From: Candidatus Bathyarchaeota archaeon | Lineage (GTDB): Archaea; Thermoproteota; Bathyarchaeia; Bathyarchaeales; Bathycorpusculaceae | NCBI GenBank assembly: GCA_026014745.1 | Contig: JAOZHS010000002.1 | Coordinates: 682,001-746,000 of the forward strand | Direction of reading: 5' to 3' | Length of the DNA stretch: 64,000 bases | Part shown: one piece after another, positions 34,790 through 42,949 of the stretch | Position numbering within the stretch: position 1 is the stretch's first letter | Layout: every line of letters starts with the position of its first letter | The notes under the pieces: generated by a model | What the model was told of the DNA's origin: nothing | Databases searched by the model: none | What the model saw: only the letters and a program-made list of their open reading frames with translations | Translations under genes and position numbers: made by a program

Positions 34790-34948
34790 ATGGGCAAAAG
34801 AAGCGCGGCGGGTAAACGCCGAAGACCCCTAACATCGACAATCAGCCAGATGAACAGCAGGGTCAGAATCCAAAAACAGGGGGCTTCGTGTTGGAAATGC
34901 TTAATTAATAGCGCCTCTCATTTCTGGTACGGAAGGAATAAACTTTGA
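34790..34948 (+). CDS. Possible small basic ORF ahead of prefoldin beta
   Basis: A 52-codon frame starts MGKRSAAGKRRRPL and ends at a TGA that overlaps the prefoldin TTG start by 4 bp (TTGA). The basic start and the overlap are suggestive, but the end of the frame covers a likely promoter and the repeat at 34892-34915, and I recognise no family. It may be chance. Confidence 0.2.
   Translation: MGKRSAAGKRRRPLTSTISQMNSRVRIQKQGASCWKCLINSASHFWYGRNKL
34892..34915 (+). promoter_or_regulatory. Promoter-like element, copy 1
   Basis: TGGAAAT-x-CTTAATTAAT-x-GCGCC, 22 of 24 bases identical to 36684-36707. GGAAAT and TTAATTAA fit an archaeal BRE-TATA pair. It ends 30 bp before the prefoldin TTG start, which would give a very short leader. 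Confidence 0.45.
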
Positions 34949-35319
34949 GTGATGAATTATCCAAATTACCGCCTAACGTCCAAGAAAGGCTTCTTCGGCT
35001 CCAACAACTCCAGCAGACACTCCAATCCATATTAGCACAGAAACAACAGGTTGACATGGAAAAAACCGAAGTCGACCAAACCATCGCGGAACTCGCAAAA
35101 ACCGCCGATGATGCAGTAGTCTACAAAGCCATCGGCTCACTACTCGTTAAAGCTGACAAAGTTAAAGTAAACACTGAACTCGTCGAACGCAAAGAACTCC
35201 TCGAAACCCGCAGCACTGTCATCGCCCGCCAAGAAGAACGCTTACGCAGCCAAGTCAAAGAAGCCCAAACCAAACTGCAAGAAGACCTAAGCCCAGTATC
35301 AGGTCAACCATTATCCTAA
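34945..35319 (+). CDS. pfdB: Prefoldin subunit beta
   Basis: About 124 residues, two long coiled-coil helices with a short hairpin between them (ELSKLPPNVQERLLRLQQLQ..., TADDAVVYKAIGSLLVKAD, then the C-terminal coil). Archaeal prefoldin is an alpha2-beta4 jellyfish that hands unfolded proteins to the thermosome (22716-24389 here). The start is TTG at 34945 after GGAAGGA. It leads the conserved order pfdB - DUF3194 - DHH protein. Confidence 0.93.
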   Translation: MSDELSKLPPNVQERLLRLQQLQQTLQSILAQKQQVDMEKTEVDQTIAELAKTADDAVVYKAIGSLLVKADKVKVNTELVERKELLETRSTVIARQEERLRSQVKEAQTKLQEDLSPVSGQPLS

Positions 35320-35335
35320 AAGGACGGTATGCTTG

Positions 35336-35623
35336 ATGGTAGAGCTCGGCATTCCAGAGCTAACCACCGAGCAAATTGAACTTTTATGCTCCACCGCTGA
35401 AGCCGCAGCCAAAAAATATGTTTTCTCCCAAGTTAGTGCTAAACTGGTGGACCACTTAGACATCAGTGTAGAAGCCGACGGTACAAAACCCGTTAACGTT
35501 ACCGTCGAAGTCGACTTGGTCCTATCAGAAGAAGCAAAACTCATAGCTGCAGAAGCAGTGGTGCAGGGAGCGGTTGAGGCGGCACATCAAGCAACAGAAA
35601 ACTATTTGAGAAATCTACAATGA
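35336..35623 (+). CDS. DUF3194-family protein
   Basis: About 95 residues of a small archaeal family that lies next to prefoldin beta in many archaea. It is helical, with AAEAAAKKYVFSQV near residue 27, then a beta stretch (LDISVEADG, VNVTVEVDLVL) and a C-terminal helix. Function unknown. The ATG at 35336 is 8 nt after AAGGACGG; a TTG directly before it is also in frame. ATGA overlap with the DHH gene. Confidence 0.75.
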   Translation: MVELGIPELTTEQIELLCSTAEAAAKKYVFSQVSAKLVDHLDISVEADGTKPVNVTVEVDLVLSEEAKLIAAEAVVQGAVEAAHQATENYLRNLQ

Positions 35624-36615
35624 GCTTCAAAGAACTTCTCGACGTTTTAGAGTCAACGCAGGCATCCTTTGTTTTACTACTATGTCATCGCAGCGCTGAT
35701 GCGGACGCCATATGTTCCGCGTATGCGTTGCAGGGGCTGCTTAAACGATTCTTGCCCAACGTTGTTTTCGAAATCGGGTGCCCCGCAGGTATCAATAAAC
35801 CGTCGAAGCAGATTCTGGACCATTTACCCGTCGTGGTGAATTTGAAGCCTAACATAGAATCCGCCGAAGCCATCGTGCTCCTCGACATGAACACAGTTGA
35901 GCAAATCGATGAAGCAGCGGAAACCGTAAAGAAGTCACCTGCTCCAAAAATCATAATCGACCACCATGCACCCAACCAAGGAACACTTGAACTCTGCAAG
36001 GTCTGCATAGTTGACGAGAAAGCCGCCGCAAACTGCGAACTCATCTACCGCCTCTACACCCAAGCCAAAGTTAAACCCAAACTAAACGAAGCCAAAGCCC
36101 TCTTTGTAGGCATAGCCTTTGATACCCGCCACTTCGCCTTAGGCAGCGCCGATACCCTGCAGATTGTGGCAAAACTAACCAAAAAGGGCATCGATGTGCA
36201 AAAGACGCTGATGATGTTCGCCGCGCCCATCGACCCCTCTGAACGCGTAGCCAAACTCAAAGCATGCAAACGCGCAAAAGTTCTCAAAATCGACGGATGG
36301 ATAATCGCGCTTTCCCATGTAAGCGCGTATCAGGCTCCCGCGGCGAAGGCGCTGGTTGATTTGGGGGCGCATATGTCGGCGGTTGCAGGCAAAAAAAATG
36401 ACAAAGTCGAAATTAGCCTGCGGAGCACACGCCAATTCCATGAGTTAGCTGGCGTCCACTTGGGCACCGATATTGCGGCGCCTTTGGGCGAGTTTTTAGG
36501 CGGCGTGGGCGGCGGACATGCGATGGCTGCTGGTGTGAGTGGCAGTGGCGAAATTGATGCGGCGCTCAAGCAATGCTTGGCGTTGCTTAAGCAGAAAATC
36601 CCCAAAACCCAATAG
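35620..36615 (+). CDS. DHH-family phosphoesterase
   Basis: About 331 residues: a DHH domain with CHRSADADAICSAYAL near residue 22, LLDMN near 88, the IDHHAPN signature near 112 and FDTRHF near 169, then a DHHA1 domain with GGGHAMAAG near 300. Such proteins hydrolyse short RNA, pAp or related phosphodiesters with Mn. It resembles nanoRNase/RecJ-like archaeal members; the true substrate is unknown. It ends the prefoldin operon. Confidence 0.88.
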   Translation: MSFKELLDVLESTQASFVLLLCHRSADADAICSAYALQGLLKRFLPNVVFEIGCPAGINKPSKQILDHLPVVVNLKPNIESAEAIVLLDMNTVEQIDEAAETVKKSPAPKIIIDHHAPNQGTLELCKVCIVDEKAAANCELIYRLYTQAKVKPKLNEAKALFVGIAFDTRHFALGSADTLQIVAKLTKKGIDVQKTLMMFAAPIDPSERVAKLKACKRAKVLKIDGWIIALSHVSAYQAPAAKALVDLGAHMSAVAGKKNDKVEISLRSTRQFHELAGVHLGTDIAAPLGEFLGGVGGGHAMAAGVSGSGEIDAALKQCLALLKQKIPKTQ

Positions 36616-36683
36616 CCACCTTTAGCGGTGATGTGACAGGTTAGGGGCTGTTTAGAGGGTTTAGACTTGTTTATAGCGTTCAA

Positions 36684-36707
36684 TGGAAATTCTTAATTAA
36701 TCGCGCC
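36684..36707 (+). promoter_or_regulatory. Promoter-like element, copy 2
   Basis: Near-identical to 34892-34915. It lies 47 bp before the ECF ATPase ATG and probably is its BRE-TATA core. It overlaps the first arm of the inverted repeat at 36690-36720. Confidence 0.45.
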
Positions 36708-36720
36708 AAAACGTTAAGAA
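36690..36720. promoter_or_regulatory. Inverted repeats before the ECF transporter operon
   Basis: TTCTTAA (36690-36696) and TTAAGAA (36714-36720) form a 7-bp inverted repeat with a 17-bp spacer over the putative promoter. A perfect 12-bp palindrome, GCGTAGCTACGC, follows at 36739-36750, 4 nt before the ATG at 36755. Both are candidate operators, or the second an RNA hairpin over the ribosome site. Confidence 0.4.
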
Positions 36721-36754
36721 CCAGAAAATACCAAAATTGCGTAGCTACGCTTAA

Positions 36755-37642
36755 ATGAGCAAACAGTTACGCTTAAGGATGCAGGCACAACTCATGGCTA
36801 TAATCGAATCCAAAAACCTCACCTACACCTATCCCGGCGCATCAAAACCCTCCATAAATGATGTGTCCTTTAAGGTTGAGAGGGGCGAATTTGTGCTCAT
36901 AACTGGACCCAGCGGCTGCGGAAAAACCACGCTGTGCCGCACATTCAACGGGTTAGTGCCTCATTTCTATCAGGGCGAACTCAAAGGCGAAATAACCGTC
37001 GCGGGTCTTAGCACCCTGAATCGCCACACCTACGAAATGGCCAAACACGTCGGCATGGTGTTCCAGAACCCCGAAAACCAACTCTTCGCTCTCTCCATCG
37101 AAAAAGACGTAGCGTTCGGGTTAGAAAACAATGGAGTCCCACGTGCTGAAATGCGCCAAAAAGTGGATTGGGCACTGCAGAAAACAGGCATCTTTGACAT
37201 CCGTGAACGTTCCCCGCATGAAATCAGCGGAGGACAGCAGCAGCGGGTGGCGATTGCCTCGGTATTAGCCATGGAACCCGAAATCATCGTATTAGACGAA
37301 CCCACCTCGTTTTTGGATCCGTTGAGTGCGGAGAAAATCTTTGAAGTCATCTACAAACTCAACAAAGAACAAGGCATAACCGTCATACTGGTTGAGCATC
37401 GTTTGGATTTGACAGCCAAATACGCCGACCACCTCATTGTTATGAATCAGGGGCAAATCTGCCTCGAAGGCGACCCCAGAAAAATACTTAGCTCCGAAGA
37501 AACCCGCCTAATCGGCGTCGGCATCCCCAAACCCACCCTGCTCTATGAACTTCTCAAAAAAGAAGGCTTAGACTTAGGCGAAAAAATCCCTCTCTGCGCC
37601 GAGGAATTGGCTGAACAGATTTTGGAGGCGCTCAAAGCGTGA
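36755..37642 (+). CDS. ECF transporter ATPase (EcfA/CbiO type)
   Basis: About 295 residues, an ABC ATPase: Walker A GPSGCGKTT, Q-loop FQNPENQLF, signature ISGGQQQR, Walker B IIVLDEPTS and the H-loop EHRLD. FQNPENQLFALSIEKDVAFGLEN is typical of energy-coupling-factor ATPases. Later ATGs (36779, 36794) are alternative starts, and MAIIESKNLTYTYP at 36794 fits family N-termini best. Forms an operon with a second ATPase (GTGA overlap) and EcfT. Confidence 0.9.
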   Translation: MSKQLRLRMQAQLMAIIESKNLTYTYPGASKPSINDVSFKVERGEFVLITGPSGCGKTTLCRTFNGLVPHFYQGELKGEITVAGLSTLNRHTYEMAKHVGMVFQNPENQLFALSIEKDVAFGLENNGVPRAEMRQKVDWALQKTGIFDIRERSPHEISGGQQQRVAIASVLAMEPEIIVLDEPTSFLDPLSAEKIFEVIYKLNKEQGITVILVEHRLDLTAKYADHLIVMNQGQICLEGDPRKILSSEETRLIGVGIPKPTLLYELLKKEGLDLGEKIPLCAEELAEQILEALKA

Positions 37643-38463
37643 TTGAGACCGAAAACGTCCGCTACGCTTACCCAAGCAAGGTGGAAGCCCTAAAAGGCGT
37701 CTCCCTTTCCATAAAAGACGGCGAATTCGTAGCCATCATGGGACAAAACGGCGCAGGCAAATCCACACTCGTCAAACATTTCAACGGACTCCTCAAACCC
37801 ACACAGGGCACCGTACGCATAAACGGGGTAGAAACAACCAAATCCAGCGTCGCCACCCTCGCCCGCAACGTCGGCTTCGTATTCCAAAATCCTGATCACC
37901 AACTCTTCAGCGAAAGTGTTGAGGAAGAAATTGGGTTTGCGCTTAAAAACTTCGGCTTCGACGCTGAAACTATCGAGAAACGCATTGACTGGGCACTCAA
38001 CTTGCTGTCATTGAAGCAGTACCGCAAAACCTCGCCGTTTCTCCTTAGCGGCGGCGAACGCAAACGGGTCGCGTTAGCATCAGTACTGGCATGGGATCCC
38101 CAGACGCTTATTCTTGATGAGCCCACTATTGGGCAGGACCATGAGCAGAAAGAGATTCTGCAGCAGTTTATTATGCAGATGCAGTCGCAGGGCAAAACCG
38201 TCGTCACGGTCACTCATGACGTGGAGTTTGTGGCGGAATGTAATCCTCGCGTTGTCATCATGAAGGAAGGCAAAATCATAGCTGACGGGGAAGGAAAAGA
38301 AATCCTCACCGACCCAGCCTTGCTTGAGTTGTCCTCGATTGTGCTTCCGCAAATCGCGCAGGTCTTCAATCGACTCTCATCTTTAGGATTACCCAAAGAC
38401 GTCATCGACATCTACGAGGCAAAAGCCCTCCTATTAAAAACCAAGGAGCGATTGGGCAGATGA
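37639..38463 (+). CDS. ECF transporter ATPase, second subunit
   Basis: About 274 residues: Walker A GQNGAGKST, Q-loop FQNPDHQLF, signature LSGGERKR, Walker B TLILDEPTIGQD and H-loop THD. It pairs with the upstream ATPase to drive an ECF importer. The GTG start at 37639 overlaps that gene by 4 bp and its stop overlaps EcfT by ATGA. Confidence 0.9.
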   Translation: MIETENVRYAYPSKVEALKGVSLSIKDGEFVAIMGQNGAGKSTLVKHFNGLLKPTQGTVRINGVETTKSSVATLARNVGFVFQNPDHQLFSESVEEEIGFALKNFGFDAETIEKRIDWALNLLSLKQYRKTSPFLLSGGERKRVALASVLAWDPQTLILDEPTIGQDHEQKEILQQFIMQMQSQGKTVVTVTHDVEFVAECNPRVVIMKEGKIIADGEGKEILTDPALLELSSIVLPQIAQVFNRLSSLGLPKDVIDIYEAKALLLKTKERLGR

Positions 38464-39245
38464 GCGTTTTTGACGGCTTAAAATTCCGCAAAGTCTCCTC
38501 GCCTATCCACAACTTGGACCCCCGCGTAAAATTCGTCTACGTCATAATAATCTTCATAGTCGCCATACTCTTCTCCCAAATCATCCCCCTGCTGGCATTG
38601 TTCCTGCTACAGATACCCTTCGTACTCTTGGCACGTGTAGAGCGGCAGTGGGTACGGTCACTTCGGGGCGCAGCGTTTCTGGCAGCCTTCATCTTCATCG
38701 TTAACATCGCAACCACCTACTTCATGTCAGGCTACACCATTACAGGCGCAGACATAGAGAGAGCAACCTCCATGACGCTACGATTCGTCGTGCTGGTAGA
38801 ATCCTTCTCCGTGTTCTTCCTCACAACCTCACCTGACCACTTAGGCTTAGCACTTGAAGAATCCCGTGTACCCTACGAGTTCGCCTTCGCATTCACCACC
38901 GCCGTGCGCTTCGTACCAGTCCTAGCAGAGGAAGCCCAAACCATCATGGACGCCCAGAAAGCCCGCGGATTAGAACTCGAAAAAGGCAGCCTACTAAAAC
39001 GCATCCGAAACTACATACCTGTCCTCATCCCGCTAATCGTCAGCGCTATTCGCCGCAGCCTCGAACTCGCCGAAGCCATGGAATCCCGCGCATGGGGCGC
39101 AGTCAAAAGACGCACCAACCTCTACGCTCTAAAACTACACTTAGGCGACTATTTACTCTTGGCGCTCTCCATTGGAATCTTGATTGTAGCAATCTATTCA
39201 TTCGTAATGGCGATTCCAATCCCCACCATAACCAGCTTCTTCTAA
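38460..39245 (+). CDS. ecfT: ECF transporter transmembrane coupling protein
   Basis: About 261 residues with five or six membrane helices. Two coupling motifs are visible: QKARGLELEKGS and ESRAWGAVKRR, the Ala-Arg-Gly-like helices that press on the ATPases. LDPRVKFVYVIIIF at the start is typical. No substrate-binding S component is found next door, so the imported vitamin or metal cannot be named. Confidence 0.9.
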   Translation: MSVFDGLKFRKVSSPIHNLDPRVKFVYVIIIFIVAILFSQIIPLLALFLLQIPFVLLARVERQWVRSLRGAAFLAAFIFIVNIATTYFMSGYTITGADIERATSMTLRFVVLVESFSVFFLTTSPDHLGLALEESRVPYEFAFAFTTAVRFVPVLAEEAQTIMDAQKARGLELEKGSLLKRIRNYIPVLIPLIVSAIRRSLELAEAMESRAWGAVKRRTNLYALKLHLGDYLLLALSIGILIVAIYSFVMAIPIPTITSFF

Positions 39246-39308
39246 ACCAGCAGCTTTTCGCTGCACATTTTTTAAAGAGAACAACCATCACATAGCAAAA
39301 GGGATTCT

Positions 39309-40187
39309 ATGTCAGAGCGTACACGTTTCGGCCCCGCAGGCGTTCCGCCCATGTTTCGCTTAATGGGCGCCACCATGGCAGATGTGCCGCGGCTGCTGCA
39401 TGAGGAAGGATTGGACGCGTTTGAGTATCAAGCCTCGCGTTGGGGAGCAAAACCCCAAGTCAAAGAAGCAGACGCACGCAGACTCGGAGAAGAAGCCCGA
39501 CAAAACGATGTCCGACTCAGCATGCATGGCAGCTACTTCATTAACCTCGCAGGGAAACGCGAAGTAGTAGAAGCCAGCAAACAACGTCTGCTCGCAGCCG
39601 CAACCGCTGCGGACTGGATGGACGCTTACGTGGTCGTTTTTCACACGGGTTTCTATGGTAAATGTGAAAAAGGCTACGTGCTCAAAACCTGCATAGACGC
39701 CTTAAAAGAAGTCACTGCTGAAATGAAGAGCCGCGGGTTAAAAGCTAAGCTGGGTCCTGAAACTATGGGCAGAAAATCCCAAGTTGGCACCATCGATGAA
39801 ATTATAAAAATTAATCAGGAAGTTGAAGGCATCCAGCTTGTCATTGACTGGGGACACCTCCATGCGCTGCATCAGGGCACATTTAGAAAGTTGGAGGACA
39901 TGCGCCAAATCGCGGAGAAAGTTGAACGCGAACTCGGCACCCAAGCCCTGCGAAGTATGCATTGTCATTTTAGCGCCATCGAATTTGGGCTGCAAGGAGA
40001 AATACGCCACCACACCCTTGATGAGAAGCGTTATGGACCCGACTTCCACTGGCTTGCTGAAATCATCGCGGATTTTGGGCTGCATCCAACCATGATTTGT
40101 GAAACACCCATTCTGGATGTGGACGCTCGGAAAATGAAGGAAACCTTAGAGCAGGTCTATGCGCAGAAGCAAAAGAACCTAAACTAA
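39309..40187 (+). CDS. Endonuclease IV-like protein
   Basis: About 292 residues, a TIM barrel with a full set of endonuclease IV metal-ligand motifs: MHGSYFIN, VVFHTGFYG, PETMGRKSQVGT, IDWGHLHA, MHCHFS, a later HHTLDEKRYGPDF and CETPIL. Endonuclease IV cuts DNA 5' of abasic sites using three zinc ions. An unrecognised sugar isomerase remains possible given the shared fold. It follows EcfT by 63 bp with its own TATA-like TTTTTTAAAG. Confidence 0.8.
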   Translation: MSERTRFGPAGVPPMFRLMGATMADVPRLLHEEGLDAFEYQASRWGAKPQVKEADARRLGEEARQNDVRLSMHGSYFINLAGKREVVEASKQRLLAAATAADWMDAYVVVFHTGFYGKCEKGYVLKTCIDALKEVTAEMKSRGLKAKLGPETMGRKSQVGTIDEIIKINQEVEGIQLVIDWGHLHALHQGTFRKLEDMRQIAEKVERELGTQALRSMHCHFSAIEFGLQGEIRHHTLDEKRYGPDFHWLAEIIADFGLHPTMICETPILDVDARKMKETLEQVYAQKQKNLN

Positions 40188-40454
40188 ACCTATCCCGCAA
40201 ATCTATTTGCCGCCTATTTGGATCCTATTAGTGGTTCTATGCAGAAACCTATAGGGGGTCTACTTTCCTAAGGGGGGTAGGTCACTATTGACCCAAAACC
40301 AGCCCATTAACATGTTGAAAACCAGTAGAAATCCTTGTGTTTCACTCTGTGCCTGCTTTTAGTGGGTCTGCAAGTTTTCTGCGCCATATTCGTAAACGTT
40401 AATAAGTTCACGTGTTAAGTCTAACAATAAATCTGTCTTGGATGTTGCATTGAT
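40188..40454. other. Intergenic spacer, no gene seen
   Basis: This spacer has no convincing reading frame or tRNA. It holds C/G-runs (AGGGGGTCTA, AAGGGGGGTAGG) near 40250-40290 and a TATA-like CGTTAATAAG at about 40396, likely the promoter of the downstream Dph6-like gene. Confidence 0.4.
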
Positions 40455-41198
40455 ATGAAAGTGGTTGTTCACTGGAGCGGCGGTAAAGACTGCTGTACCG
40501 CGTTGCACAAAATTATTGAACAAGGTCACGAAGTCGCCTGTCTAGTCACCTACATCTACATGGACCCCTACGCTTTTCACAGCTTCAAAGTCATCGAATT
40601 ACAAGCCAAAACCCTTGGTCTTCCACATAAGTTTGTGCGAATCACTGACAACCGCTATGACGACATCATGGGCACCCTTGAGCGTCTACACAAAGAAGAA
40701 GGCGTGCAAGCCATCGTCACAGGCGACATCGACAACGTCCATCACCGCCGCGTCTGGAAGGATGCCTGCAAAAAACTCGGCGTCGAACTCATCATGCCGC
40801 TTTGGGACCGTCCCCTAAACCTGATTCCGGGCAGCCGCTACCGCAAACGCGTCATGGAAATCGAGCAGTCCACTGGCGTTAAAGCCATCCTTAGCTGCAT
40901 CGACCAACGCTACTTCACGCCCGAATGGTTGGGACGCAAAATTGACCGCCAATGCATAGAAGATATGAAGCCACTGGTGGGTCCCGCAGGCAAAGGCATC
41001 GACATCTCAGGCGAACCAGGCGAATACCACTCCACAACCCTAGATGCGCCTCTGTTTAAGGAACGCATTGAAATCACAAAGTTTACCAAACGCAGTAAAG
41101 TGATTGATTTCGGGGGTTCCCCGTTCCGTGAAGGCGATTTCCTCTACATGGACATCGAGGAAGCGGTGCTAAAACCCAAAGATTCAGCCTCAACTTAA
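40455..41198 (+). CDS. Dph6-like ATP pyrophosphatase (diphthine-ammonia ligase family)
   Basis: About 247 residues, an alpha-hydrolase fold with the PP-loop WSGGKDCC (residues 7-14), VTGDIDNVHHRRVWKDACKKLG and the family end motif GEPGEYHSTTLDAPLF. Archaeal Dph6 amidates diphthine on elongation factor 2, the last step of diphthamide formation. A second member lies at 44472-45179; this copy keeps SGGKD and the GEYHS motif and is the better Dph6 candidate. Single gene, convergent to none. Confidence 0.82.
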   Translation: MKVVVHWSGGKDCCTALHKIIEQGHEVACLVTYIYMDPYAFHSFKVIELQAKTLGLPHKFVRITDNRYDDIMGTLERLHKEEGVQAIVTGDIDNVHHRRVWKDACKKLGVELIMPLWDRPLNLIPGSRYRKRVMEIEQSTGVKAILSCIDQRYFTPEWLGRKIDRQCIEDMKPLVGPAGKGIDISGEPGEYHSTTLDAPLFKERIEITKFTKRSKVIDFGGSPFREGDFLYMDIEEAVLKPKDSAST

Positions 41199-41268
41199 CT
41201 CAACTGAGTGGTTGGGTATCGTAATGTTGATAAAGCAACCTGTCCCCTAAACAGGTAATGCTGGAGAG

Positions 41269-41580
41269 ATGAACCAAACGTCAGAGAAACAAGTAGTCGG
41301 CAACTTAACCTTAAACATCGTTTGGCTCTGCGGAAACACAACCGCCGACATAACCCCAGCCGCCCCCATAAAATTCAGTATGGATCAAGCCTGCGCGAAA
41401 ATCAAAAAGCAGCGCCTAAAAATCCGCGTCAAGGCGCCGATGCTGGTTATTTTTGATTTTATGAAGTTAGAGGTCAGCCTCTTTGATGGCGGACGTATGC
41501 TAATAAAAAACGTCACCGACCAAAAAGTGCCCATTCAAGCATTCGTAGAAATACTAAAACTCATCAATGTGCCTGTTTAG
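41269..41580 (+). CDS. Small unknown protein
   Basis: About 103 residues. The C-terminal stretch LEVSLFDGGRMLIKNVTD resembles the end of ThiF/MoeB-like adenylyltransferases (x-FxDGR-x-I-x-x-x-x-D), but no adenylation domain is present, so the likeness may be only a fold match. It follows the Dph6-like gene by 70 bp, and its last 4 bp overlap the convergent radical SAM gene. Function unknown. Confidence 0.55.
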   Translation: MNQTSEKQVVGNLTLNIVWLCGNTTADITPAAPIKFSMDQACAKIKKQRLKIRVKAPMLVIFDFMKLEVSLFDGGRMLIKNVTDQKVPIQAFVEILKLINVPV

Positions 41581-42938
41581 TGGAAAATGAGTTTAGTGCC
41601 TTTTTTGAGGGCGCTTCCGATACCTTCCTCTTTTATGACGCGAAGCAGGCGTGAGGCAGATTTTTGGCAGTTCCGATGGAAATCACGCTGGATTTTAACA
41701 AGCATGTCATAGTCAAATTCAGGCGTTTTGACCCGTGCAAGGTAGTTGTCCATTTGGTCGTAGAGACCTTGACTTATGACTTCGTCGTAGAGTTTGCTGC
41801 CGGGGCAAGCGAGGTAGATGTTGAATTGGCAAAAGTCAGCATTGAGGCTCTTGGCGTATTTGAAGGTCTCATGCATGTCCTCGACGGTTTCGCCAGGTAT
41901 GCCCAGCATAAAGGAGGTGGAGGTTTTAATGCCGACTTGGCGGCACAACTCAAAAGTGCGCTTCACCTCAGCTAAATCCATGTTTTTGTTAAGCTTCTGC
42001 TGAATCCGCTCCGAACCCGATTCAACCCCAAAAAACATGGTCTGACAACCCGCAGACTTCATCTCTACAAGAAGCTCCTTGTTGACTAGGTCTGCGCGGG
42101 TTTCACAAATCCACTCTATGTCGAGGCGGTTTTCTTTGATGAGGCGGCAAAGCTCAGCAGTTCGGTTCTTGTTAATTGTGAAATTGTCGCCGACGAAGTA
42201 GATGCCTTTTGTGCCATAATTATCGGCTAGATGCTTGATTTCGTCCACGACTCGTTGAGGCGAAAATGCGCGGCAACTGCTACCCCAGAGTTGGCGGGTT
42301 TCGCAATACGCGCATTGGTAGGGGCAGCCGCGTTGGATACTCATGGTGTCAACGGGTTTGGAATTGAGATACATGAGGGTACGGTCATACATTTTTAGGG
42401 GCAGAAGGTGGCGTGCAGGGTAGGGGATGGCGTCGAGGTCTTCGATGAACTGTTGGGGCGTTCGACTTGTTTGACCATTAATTTTACATGCAACACCCGC
42501 ATTTTTGGCGGCTGCGGTTTTAGGTTGACCCTGCGTGATGGCTTGGGCAAGCGCAACCATGGCTGCTTCGCCTTCACCGATAACAACATAATCAATTTCT
42601 TGGTGTTGCAGCAGGGTTTCAGGCATATAAGAAGGATGAGGACCACCCACCACAACGGTGCAGGTTGGGCAGACCTCTTTGATGGCTTTGGCGGTTTCTA
42701 CGCAGCGTCCATAGGTTAGGCTGCTGCAGGTTATGCCTACAATTTTGGGCTGCTTCTTCGCGACTTCGGCTTGGACTTCGCTGATGGGGCGCCCGAGAAG
42801 GTAGTTGTCGTAGATTTCGACTTCGAAGCCTGCTTTGATGAGTGCGGCGGCAACGTAGGCTAAGCCTAACGGCGCCAGTTTGCCGGGCATGCCCCAAAGA
42901 GACTTTTCCGGCGGAGCCGTCGTCATCAACAATATCAA
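41577..42938 (-). CDS. B12-binding radical SAM protein, copy 1
   Basis: About 453 residues: an N-terminal cobalamin-binding Rossmann domain (KLAPLGLAYVAAAL, IVGITCSSLTYG, VVVGGPHPSYMP) followed by a radical SAM barrel with CPYQCAYC (C205, C209, C212) and SAM motif FFGVESGSERI. It belongs to the BchE-like group; such enzymes methylate or rearrange unactivated carbons. The substrate is unknown. The likely start is TTG at 42938 or ATG at 42926. Downstream of copy 2 by 11 bp, probably cotranscribed. Confidence 0.88.
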   Translation of the reverse strand: MILLMTTAPPEKSLWGMPGKLAPLGLAYVAAALIKAGFEVEIYDNYLLGRPISEVQAEVAKKQPKIVGITCSSLTYGRCVETAKAIKEVCPTCTVVVGGPHPSYMPETLLQHQEIDYVVIGEGEAAMVALAQAITQGQPKTAAAKNAGVACKINGQTSRTPQQFIEDLDAIPYPARHLLPLKMYDRTLMYLNSKPVDTMSIQRGCPYQCAYCETRQLWGSSCRAFSPQRVVDEIKHLADNYGTKGIYFVGDNFTINKNRTAELCRLIKENRLDIEWICETRADLVNKELLVEMKSAGCQTMFFGVESGSERIQQKLNKNMDLAEVKRTFELCRQVGIKTSTSFMLGIPGETVEDMHETFKYAKSLNADFCQFNIYLACPGSKLYDEVISQGLYDQMDNYLARVKTPEFDYDMLVKIQRDFHRNCQKSASRLLRVIKEEGIGSALKKGTKLIFH

Positions 42939-42949
42939 AGCAATTCAGC

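Noticed and set aside
34649-34944. Possible tRNA or structured RNA upstream of prefoldin (GC-rich GGCGGGTAAACGCC and GGTCAGAATCC)
   Set aside because: No cloverleaf could be drawn and the T-arm consensus is absent.
39309-40187. Reading the endonuclease IV-like gene as the missing ECF S component partner
   Set aside because: It is a soluble TIM barrel with no membrane helices and has its own promoter-like sequence.
40188-40454. Riboswitch or small RNA before the Dph6-like gene
   Set aside because: Only G-runs and weak stems were seen, without any known conserved core.
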